From Anomaloglossus baeobatrachus (lineage: Eukaryota > Chordata > Amphibia > Anura > Aromobatidae), in contig NC_134360.1 in the NCBI RefSeq assembly GCF_048569485.1, positions 187,979,796-188,043,795 of the forward strand: a stretch of DNA of 64,000 bases, in the 5' to 3' direction. Position numbers and translations under genes: made by a program. Below, piece by piece: positions 55,612-64,000 of this stretch (the stretch's first letter is position 1; each line of letters opens with the position of its first letter). The notes under the pieces are model-generated. The model worked only from the letters and a program-made list of their open reading frames with translations. It was not told the DNA's origin and ran no database searches.

Positions 55612-56771
55612 CTAACGTGACGCCCTGGCCGGGCCAGGTAGTCACAAATAGGGCCCCGCATTACACCTGTCCCTCATAGGTAACATTCAGCCAAACATTA
55701 AAACCCTAGTCACCCCCTCAAGGCTTGATGGACACACCAGGGGACGGAACCAGGCGGTTGGAAGATGCCCACCGAGGAGTCTCAGATAGCCTGGGGCGGG
55801 AAAGTAAACAGTAGGCAGAGAAGGTTGAGAGTTCAAGTTGGAGAGGTGTGTGGGCTGGAGCTGGGTGCAGCTCCAGCAGAGGAGAGAAACCAATTTGAGC
55901 AGGTGCCGGGGTAGGAGCCCTGGTACCTTTGCCTAGGAGGCAGACGGCGGTCTCCGTCTGCAGGAGCCGGGAAGACTGCTCGGTGGAACCGAGGTGGACC
56001 GGGACAGGGTTGTAGCTCGCCGCTACCGACCCGGGGAACCGACTCGGAAACCGGAGCACAAAGGGGGTACTCAGACCCTGAAGCTAGGTCCAGAAGCTAC
56101 TGGGGGCTAGCTAATTAACTGATTGCGGCCAGTACTAGAGGTCCTGTCCCACCCAAAGTCCCGACTGAAGGCAACAGCCCAATGAGGGAGATAAACGGAC
56201 ACCTCAATGACTCAGACATCCCACGGGCCAGCGTCTGCGGGCAAAGGGCTCCTTAGGCAACAACAAGCCAGGAGCGGACTCCAGAAGTTCCAAGCACAGG
56301 CAGTCCACCATCCAACACAGGTGCGGGAGAAAGACAGAGACCACCACCGGGTGCGGGACTAGACCGCAGCCGGCTGTGGGCACCGACCACCATCACCTTG
56401 GTTTACCAGAGACTCATGTGTTTACTAATAGTGGGTACATCAGAACTCTCCGGTCGCCCATCTCCCTGCACCGCCAAACACACCCAACGGGTCCCGGGGC
56501 CACCATCCCTGCCCACAGAGTGGTTAACAACTTGCTGCGCAACATCTCCCCTGGGTGCCCCGTAACTGCAGCGGTGGTGTCCACCTTCACCACATTCCGT
56601 GGGTGGCGTCACAAACTTAACACGGCTCCGGCCGTACATCTATGTCCCCAAACCACAACCCCCTTTTAGTTGAAGTGACCGCGAGACCCCCGGGTCCAGA
56701 GACCCTCGAGCCACCCACTGAAGGTTTGGATCCAAGCGGCTCGGCTGCCGAGCACGGGGCGGTACACTAAC
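55612..56771 (+). mobile_element. Solo LTR with 5-bp target duplication
   Basis: LTR 55617-56766 from GTGACGCCCTGGCC to GGGGCGGTACA, with CTAAC on both sides (55612-55616, 56767-56771). Carries GGTGGCGTCACAAACTT at about 56605. Clean solo structure: one LTR, no interior. Confidence 0.78.
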
Positions 56772-57231
56772 ACCTGCATTTCCACTGTTCAGTTGTATTC
56801 AGCTTTGGCACCAGCTGAATGTACGTAGTGACTCGAATGCGAACAGCACAGCTCAATTCAACTGTTGTTGAGGACTGTAGCTCAGCTCCTACTAACGAGT
56901 AATACTGGATGGAATATATATCTCACCCACAAAGTTTATCTGGGTGAGATATTGCAGCAGCAGTCTAGCTCCTGAGCTAACTCATCTGAGGGAGTTTGCC
57001 TAATCACAGCCACATAAAAGGCTGATGAAATCCTTCAGTAGGGGGGAGACAGCCTGAAGAGTAACATGCTGAGTTGTGAGCTGGACATGGACGAAGGTGC
57101 AAACTAAAGACCAGTGACTGGCAATTCAAGCTCCACAAGCCCCGTGGAATCATGAGTCAAGGATAATGTATGCTAGTAAGCACCCAGATGGGCAAGTGTT
57201 CCTTGTTTTCTGTTGCATGTTTGTTTGTTTC
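56772..57231. other. Spacer, no gene seen
   Basis: No feature recognised. Confidence 0.4.
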
Positions 57232-57640
57232 GGCCCCGTTACACATAGCGATCTCGCTACGTGGGACACATAGCAGCAACCATCCCCCTGCTGCAATATC
57301 GCCGATCGTACCTGAATGTCCTGGTTCATTTTTTGATCGTTGGTGTCCCGCTGGGCAGCATGCATCGCTGTGTTTGACGCCATAACAACGACAAGCAACC
57401 TCGTTGGCACGCCTGGATGGAAACACTACGCCTCTATCGAGGTCTGAGCCATCAGAATAACTGCTGTGTGACCCAACAAGCGCTGAGGTCGTTATACGGA
57501 TCGCCGTATCATTGCTGCATTGTTAATTAGATCTGCCTGTTTGCCAGCTCACTAGCGACCATGTAGCGACGTATCAGCGATCCTGACCAGGTCGTATTGT
57601 TGTCAGGATCGCTGGAACGTCGCTACGTGTAATGGGACCC
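57232..57640. mobile_element. MITE, TIR GGNCCCRTTACACRTAGCGA
   Basis: Left GGCCCCGTTACACATAGCGA pairs with right TCGCTACGTGTAATGGGACC; TAA follows on the right. Same plan as the other TAA-type MITEs. Confidence 0.62.
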
Positions 57641-57730
57641 TAAGTCTCTGGCTGAAAATAAAAGCCTCATATTTACTTTATATAGACTGGTTTTTGCCTG
57701 TCACTGCCATGCCACTCTATTAGAGCACTC

Positions 57731-57732
<2 letters not shown>

Positions 57733-57782
<50 letters not shown>

Positions 57783-57809
57783 ATATATATGTGTGTGTGT
57801 GTATATATA
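57733..57809. repeat. TA/TG microsatellite
   Basis: TA runs alternating with TG runs. Confidence 0.95.
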
Positions 57810-58957
57810 TGCCGCCCCCATGCCAACAGCCAGCGCTGCTCAGATCCGGACCCGCTGCGTGGCTCGAGGAATCCTCCGGACCCGGGGGTCACGCGGACAT
57901 GCCGAATGAAAAGGGGGACGTAGTTGTATGGCCTTGACCGTATTTGGTTCGTGACGCCACCCACGGTGTGTGGTGAAGTGGGCCACCACCGCTGCTGTTA
58001 TGGGATACCCGGGGAAGATGTAATGGCAGCCGGATGTTAACCCCTCCGTGGTTAGGGATGGTTGCCCCGGGGTCCAGTGTCTCTGTGCAGGGTATGGCAA
58101 TGGCTAGGGCCTGTGCGCACGGACGTAGCAGGGGATGTTTGGTTACTCACAAGCAAATGAATCACACGAGTCTTTTGGTAAACCAAGGTGCTGGTGGCTG
58201 GCCGCTGCAGACGGTTGTACTCTGGTCCCCCACCCGGGCTGGTGGTCGCCGTCTCTTCGTCTGCACTGGTTGTGGTTGTGTGTTTGGACTTCCCGGTGTG
58301 GAACATGGCAGTCCAATCCCGGCTTTCTGTGTGCCTTAGGAGCCGTGCCCGCTGACGCTGACCGGTGGGATCTATGGGCCCTGGCGGTTTCCCTATACCT
58401 ATCTGTGGGTGTTTGTCTGCTTTTGGGACTTTGGTTGGGACAGGACCTGTAATCCTGCCCTCAATCGGTTGATTCGCTAGGCCGTTGGTTCCGGTCCTGG
58501 CTTCAAGGTCCGAGTACCCTCTCTGTGCACGGTTTCCGGTCGGATCAACGGTGTCAGTACCGGCGGGCTCCAACCCTGCTCCGGTCCTCCTCGGATCTGC
58601 CGAGCCATCTTTCCGTCTCCTGCGGACGGAGACCACCGTCTGCCACCTAGCCAAGGCACCAGGGCTCCAATCCTGGCACCGTTTAAACTTGAACTTCTCC
58701 TCTGCTGGAGCTACACCTAGCTTTAGCCCACACTCCTCTCAACTTGAACTACAGCTTCATCTGTTTGTTTTCCCGCCCTGGGCTGTTTAGACCCTTAGGT
58801 GGGCGTTCCCTAACCGCCTGGTCCCACCCAGTGGTGTGTCTGTCTTGCCCTGAGAGGGGTGACTAGGGTTTCAGGTCGGCTGTATGTGACCTAGGTGAGG
58901 GATGGTGTTGTGCGGGGGCCTAATGTGTGACTACCTGGTTTTGCCAGGGTGTCACAC
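57810..58957 (-). mobile_element. Solo LTR (TGTGACACCCTGGC type) in TA repeat
   Basis: Minus strand from TGTGACACCCTGGCAAAACC to GGGGGCGGCA; family motif GGTGGCGTCACGAACCA near 57950. ATATA flanks both sides but the target is itself a TA repeat. The 200-codon frame at 58052-58654 (minus) lies inside the LTR and has no recognised domain. Confidence 0.68.
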
Positions 58958-58958
58958 A

Positions 58959-59006
<48 letters not shown>

Positions 59007-59064
59007 TTCTGGGGGTGTTAATAGGGCGGCATGGCAGTGACAGACAAAAAACAGTCCATATAAA

Positions 59065-59095
<31 letters not shown>

Positions 59096-59107
59096 TATTA
59101 TATATAT
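58958..59107. repeat. TA and TG microsatellite remainder
   Basis: TA run, foldback arm, TG run. Confidence 0.85.
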
Positions 59108-59566
59108 TGTAGCGGGGTGGGGATCCCCCAGGACGACAATGAGGCAGTGACCCAAAACAGTCTGATCCAAACAGTTTTATTGTCCTCGCTGTACAGGAAA
59201 AGTCATCCGGAACACAGCCGGGTTACTCACAGTCCATACGGTTCCCCGTCACACAGGCACTGCTTGCTGTAGGAGACGGTCTTACTATACTCCGTTTTGC
59301 TATTCCCGGGTGTCCACAGACCTGTGTTATAGTTCCACACAGGCCTGAACTCTCTTCAGTTTCCTGCTCTGCAGCTTACACAACAGGCTCTGCCCCCCCA
59401 GGCCTTTACAAAGAGCTTTTAAATGAGAACTGTGGACATGAGCCACCTGCATAACCCGGCCTGGAGGTTACTGGACTGACCACTATGTAGGGCTCTAATA
59501 TGTTTCTGTACGCATTCTGGGAGATACATACCGTCCGTCACATATCAATGGCCCCGCTATCTCACA
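59108..59566 (-). mobile_element. Short solo LTR, different family
   Basis: 459 bases; minus strand TGTGAGATAGCGGGGCC to CCCCACCCCGCTACA, with an ACAATAAAAC polyadenylation word. ATAT flanks both sides in a TA-rich target. Confidence 0.55.
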
Positions 59567-59589
59567 ATATATATATATATATATATATA

Positions 59590-61241
59590 CAGTTAGGTCC
59601 AGAAATATTTGGACAGTGACACAATTTTCGCGAGTTGGGCTCTGCATGCCACCACATTTGATTTGAAATGAAACCTCTACAACAGAATTCAAGTGCAGAT
59701 TGTAACGTTTAATTTGAAGGTTTGAACAAAAATATCTGATAGAAATTGTAGGAATTGTACACATTTCTTTACAAACACTCCACATTTTAGGAGGTCAAAA
59801 GTAATTGGACAAATAAACCAAACCCAAACAAAATATTTTTATTTTCAATATTTTGTTGCAAATCCTTTGGAGGCAATCACTGCCTTCAGTCTGGAACCCA
59901 TGGACATCACCAAACGCTGGGTTTCCTCCTTCTTAATGCTTTGCCAGGCCTTTACAGCCGCAGCCTGCAGGTCTTGCTTGTTTGTGGGTCTTTCCGTCTT
60001 AAGTCTGGATTTGAGCAAGTGAAATGCATGCTCAATTGGGTTAAGATCTGGTGATTGACTTGGCCATTGCAAAATGTTCCACTTTTTTGCACTCATGAAC
60101 TCCTGGGTTGCTTTGGCTGTATGCTTGGGGTGATTGTCCATCTGTACTATGAAACGCCGTCCGATCAACTTTGCGGCATTTGGCTGAATCTGGGCTGAAA
60201 GTATATCCCGGTACACTTCAGAATTCATCCGGCTACTCTTGTCTGCTGTTATGTCATCAATAAACACAAGTGACCCAGTGCCATTGAAAGCCATGCATGC
60301 CCATGCCATCACGTTGCCTCCACCATGTTTTACAGAGGATGTGGTGTGCCTTGGATCATGTGCCGTTCCCTTTCTTCTCCAAACTTTTTTCTTCCCATCA
60401 TTCTGGTACAGGTTGATCTTTGTCTCATCTGTCCATAGAATACTTTTCCAGAACTGAGCTGGCTTCATGAGGTGTTTTTCAGCAAATTTAACTCTAGCCT
60501 ATCTATTTTTGGAATTGATGAATGGTTTGCATCTAGATGTGAACCCTTTGTATTTACTTTCATGGAGTCTTCTCTTTACTGTTGACTTAGAGACAGATAC
60601 ACCTACTTCACTGAGAGTGTTCTGGACTTCAGTTGATGTTGTGAACGGGTTCTTCTTCACCAAAGAAAGTATGCTGCGATCATCCACCACTGTTGTCATC
60701 CGTGGACGCCCAGGCCTTTTTGAGTTCCCAAGCTCACCAGTCAATTCCTTTTTTCTCAGAATGTACCCGACTGTTGATTTTGCTACTCCAAGCATGTCTG
60801 CTATCTCTCTGATGGATTTTTTCTTTTTTTTCAGCCTCAGGATGTTCTGTTTCACCTCAATTGAGAGTTCCTTAGACCGCATGTTGTCTGGTCACATCAA
60901 CAGCTTCCAAATGCAAAACCACACACCTGTAATCAACCCCAGACCTTTTAACTACTTCATTGATTACAGGTTAACGAGGGAGACGCCTTCAGAGTTAATT
61001 GCAGCCCTTAGAGTCCCTTGTCCAATTACTTTTGGTCCCTTTAAAAAGAGGAGGATATGCATTACAGAGCTATGATTCCTAAACCCTTTCTCCGATTTGG
61101 ATGTGAAAATTCTCATATTGCAGCTGGGAGTGTGCACTTTCAGCCCATATTATATATATAATTGTATTTCTGAACATGTTTTTGTAAACAGCTAAAATAA
61201 CAAAACTTGTGTCACTGTCCAAATATTTCTGGACCTAACTG
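59590..61241 (-). mobile_element. Tc1-like transposon, 1652 bp
   Basis: TIRs CAGTTAGGTCCAGAAATATT and inverse, inserted at TA (59588-59589, 61242-61243). The TIR runs for at least 30 bases (…TTGGACAGTGACAC). Carries a nearly complete transposase gene on the minus strand. Confidence 0.9.
59845..60882 (-). pseudogene. Tc1-like DD34E transposase with one stop
   Basis: Two frames, 60882-60499 and 60468-59845, are the same reading frame parted by a single TAG (60499-60501); total about 345 codons, the usual Tc1 length. N-terminal paired-like helix-turn-helix (SIREIADMLGVAKSTVGYIL) and GRPR hook; then the catalytic triad: WTDETKINL, VQMDNHPKHTA, SPDLNPIEH. All family blocks are present, so the copy is recent but probably inactive unless the stop is polymorphic. 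Confidence 0.88.
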
Positions 61242-61249
61242 TATATATG

Positions 61250-62330
61250 GGCTCCTTCTATGAACTCAGAGCTTTATTTTCTTCCATAAATTTTCTATTA
61301 GATTCAGGTCAGGGGATTGTCTGGGCTATTCTAGCAGCTTTATTTTTTTCTCTGAAACCAATTGAGAGTTTCCTTGGCTGTGTGTTTGGATCATTGTCTT
61401 GCTGAAATGTCCACCCTTGTTTCATCTTCATCATCCTGGTAGGTGGCAGAAAATTTTTATCAAGAATGTCTCAGTGCATTTGTCTATACATTCTTTTCTC
61501 CAATGTGATGAATTTGCCAGTACCATATGCTGAAAAACAGCCCCATACCATGATATTCCCACCTCCAAATGTCACTGTTGTATAGTGTTCTGTAGTGATA
61601 TACAGTGATTTGTGACATTCAAACGTGTGTATTATGGCATCCAAAGACTCCAAGTTTGGTCTCATCTGACCAGACTATATTCTCCCAGTATTTCACAGAT
61701 TTTTCTATATGTTGTTGAGCAAACTGTAAACATGCTAGAACATGCATTTTGTTCACTAATGGAGTCTTGCATGGTGACCGTGCATAAAGTCCAGGGAGGC
61801 TGAGTGCATTACTTATTGTTTCCTTTGAGACAAATTGTACCTGCTGATTCCAAGTCTTTCTAGAGCTCTCCTTAATGGTTCTTGGCTCCTGGACAACTCT
61901 TCTGATAATTTTTTTCACTCCTTTGTCTAAAATCTTGCAGGGAGGACCTGGTCATGGCCGGTTTATGATGAAATTATGTTTATTCCACTTACGGATTATG
62001 GCCCCAACAGTGCTCACTGGAACCTTCAGTAGTTTAAAAATTCTTTTATAATCAATATCATCAGTATGTTTTCAAACAATAAGGTTGCAAAGATCTTGAG
62101 ACAACTCACTGGTTTCTTCAGTCATGAGATGTTTCTTGTGTGGCACCTTGGTATTGAGAGACCTTTTTATATAAAAACAGTATTTTAAAGTCCAGCTGAC
62201 CATTGTTATAAACCACTTCTGTCCGGAACTCGAATAAAGGCTCTGCCACAGTCTGAGTAAACCAGCTGATAAAGTAAAACACGTCCGGCTGCACAAACAG
62301 GTTCTTCTTTCTTCAAATAGCATTGATGCA
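61250..62330 (-). pseudogene. Older Tc1-like transposase relic
   Basis: Minus-strand pieces in different frames: YWENIVWSDETKLGVFG and the overlapping GGGNIMVWGCFSAYGTGKF are Tc1 catalytic-domain blocks; NKMHVLACLQFAQQH is the segment before them. Several frameshifts and stops. TIRs not recognised. A separate, older insertion from 59590-61241, with different sequence. Confidence 0.72.
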
Positions 62331-62762
62331 CAGGACTTTAGGTGACAGATGAGATGGCGTTATAGTGACACCCACATATCATATCACATCTATCCGGGTG
62401 TAACTCACTCTTCGTTATGACATCACTATAGGCCATCAGTTGAACCAGCTGAATTTTTTTTTTATTAAGTGCCAGGATTGCTTTCTAATTTCCAATAGAT
62501 TTCAGCTGGTGTCATGACTTTACATGGCATTTTGCACCTTTCTTTCTTCATGTGTTCAATACTTTTTCCCTGTATCATTTCTCATTATTACACTTAACTT
62601 ATTTTATGTACATTTATGTTTTGATTTCTTTGCCTGTGCAAATTGGAGTTGTTACCAACAGCTGGTTAGACATTTATATTAATAGTACCTTTATAAATAT
62701 ATTTACATAGAAAATTGGTGACGTGTCCCATACATTTCAATATGTATTTCACTGTATTTATA
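62331..62762. other. AT-rich spacer
   Basis: No feature recognised. Confidence 0.45.
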
Positions 62763-62776
62763 TCTAATATATAAAG

Positions 62777-62780
<4 letters not shown>

Positions 62781-62812
<32 letters not shown>
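62781..62812. repeat. TG microsatellite
   Basis: A run of TG dinucleotides. Confidence 0.95.
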
Positions 62813-62818
<6 letters not shown>

Positions 62819-63059
62819 CCGGGATTGGCATCCGCACCGTCGCAGCTACAGCCACAAAATTTTGCACACTCACACTTCTGGACCCCGAGAGCGTCATAGG
62901 CTATGTTTCGAGGGGAAATTTTAACCCCGCTCTTTACAGTTATTCGCCAAAAAACCTGCCTCCATTAAAGCGAATGGAGCTGGGAGCCACAGTGCAACCG
63001 GAACTTCAGAAGAATGCGCAGCCACGCCCTTATATGGAATGTTGGTGTGTCACAATGCA

Positions 63060-63630
63060 GCCAGGGAAAGAGAGACACAGACAGGGAAAGAGGCAGACAC
63101 AGACAGAGTAAGAAACAGACATAGACAGGGTAAGAGACAGACAAAGAGACAGACACAGACAAAGAGACAGACTGACAGGGAAAGAGAGGCAAAGTGACAG
63201 ACAGGCAAAGTGACAGAGACAGATGGAGAAAGAGACTGAGACAGAGGGAGAAAGAGACTGAGACAGACGGAGAAAGAGACTGAGACAGACGGAGAAAGAG
63301 ACAGACGAAGAAAGAGACTGAGACAGACGGAGAAAGAGCCTGAGACAGACGGAGAAAGAGCCTGAGACAGACGGAGAAAGAGCCTGAGACAGACGGAGAA
63401 AGAGACTGAGACAGACGGAGAAAGAGACTGAGACAGACGGAGAAAGAGACTGAGACAGACGGAGAAAGGGAGTGAGACAGACGGAGAAAGAGACTGAGAC
63501 AGACGGAGAAAGAGACTGAGACAGACGGAGAAAGAGACTGAGACAGACGGAGAAAGAGATTGAGACAGATGGAGAAAGAGAGATATATACAGAGGGGGAG
63601 ACAGACAGAGAATGGGAGAGAAACAGAGAG
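63060..63630. repeat. 22-bp purine-rich minisatellite
   Basis: Core AGACAGACGGAGAAAGAGACTG repeated about sixteen times at 63215-63575, with looser AGACAG/GAGACA repeats either side. The 236-codon minus-strand frame (Leu/Ser-rich) is a by-product. Confidence 0.9.
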
Positions 63631-64000
63631 ACAGTTACTATCCCGGGCAGCGCCGGGTGCTATGTTGTGAGGCAAAATTTTAACCCCGCGCGTTCCAATT
63701 TACCAATCAATTTTGCCCCTATCTACATAATGGGGAAAAAGTGAAACGAAAAGTGTTGGGGGCAAATTGACAGCTGCCAGATGTGAACAAGGTTGACTTA
63801 AAGAATGAGAGCGATGGCGCCAAAGAGTATATGCCGTACAGTTGCTAAGGTGGGGCCCCGACATGGGATACTCACCACACTCGGGGATATGAACATACAC
63901 ACACACAATGTACACAACGTACACACTACCACGTACTTGAGCACATATACCACCCTCAGCACACATTTCACACATACACCAACCTCACCACATAATCGCC

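Larger units (their letters stand above)
57665..59075. repeat. Inverted arms around TA/TG tract and LTR
   Basis: TTTTTGCCTGTCACTGCCATG (about 57691) recurs inverted at about 59030 with about 50 bases of imperfect pairing. The loop was a TA/TG microsatellite, now holding the LTR 57810-58957. Confidence 0.6.
62763..64000 (+). mobile_element. Helitron-like non-autonomous repeat, open at right edge
   Basis: Starts TCTAATATATAAAGC followed by a TG run. Contains GCATCCGCACCGTCGCAGC and ATTTTAACCCCGC words (twice, about 62922 and 63675) and a CCCGGGCAGCGCCGGG hairpin near 63640, a feature usual near Helitron 3' ends. No Rep/helicase. The CTAG-type end is not seen, so the class is tentative. Confidence 0.42.

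Noticed and set aside
58052-58654. 200-codon minus-strand frame
   Set aside because: Lies wholly within an LTR, and no domain is seen; the matching stretch in the 25319 LTR does not keep the same frame.
62965-63675. 236-codon Leu/Ser-rich frame resembling a membrane protein
   Set aside because: It is the reverse of a purine-rich 22-bp minisatellite.

Overview
The window reads as repeat-dominated vertebrate DNA, most likely from a large-genome frog. That is inferred from T2-like MITEs with TTAA target sites, TAA/TTA-flanked PIF/Harbinger MITEs, Tc1-like and hAT-like elements, a chromodomain Ty3/Gypsy element and long AT-rich spacers. I found no convincing host protein-coding exon, rRNA or tRNA gene. 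Almost every long open frame belongs to a mobile element or to a tandem repeat whose period is a multiple of three.

Layout: 0.3-8.4 kb holds MITEs, a diverged LTR-like block and a large foldback element. 8.6-13.5 kb is a young LTR element (copy A) whose only long frame encodes a cold-shock-domain protein. 15.2-16.3 kb is an LTR-like block. 16.8-22.7 kb is a seemingly complete PIF/Harbinger transposon with a two-exon DDE transposase, a convergent six-exon MADF/Myb-like gene and eight 161-bp units at the 5' end of the second gene. 22.7-30.5 kb holds dispersed repeats, a solo LTR and a broken Gypsy chromovirus, apparently inside an older LTR. 30.5-42.5 kb alternates spacers with MITEs and LTR blocks. 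42.5-49.4 kb is an hAT-like element with an 8-bp target duplication; it contains minisatellites and a second, inverted cold-shock LTR element (copy B). 49.4-57 kb holds spacers, a 0.7-kb palindrome, LTRs nested in one another and a clean solo LTR. 57-61.3 kb is a TA/TG microsatellite zone with two LTR insertions and a Tc1 element. 61.3-64 kb holds an older Tc1 relic, a Helitron-like repeat and a 22-bp minisatellite.

The most notable system is the cold-shock LTR family. Two divergent copies each have near-identical or identical LTRs, a primer-site-like sequence, a polypurine tract and one long frame (about 625-629 codons) ending in a Y-box-like cold-shock domain; no protease, reverse transcriptase or integrase is seen. 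At least eight other LTR-like blocks in the window share its terminal sequence style and a GGCGTCACGA motif. The family looks like a non-autonomous LTR lineage that carries a captured RNA-binding gene and moves with another element's enzymes. The second system is the Harbinger element, whose two genes (transposase and DNA-binding partner) both appear readable and whose TIRs and TAA target duplication are intact.
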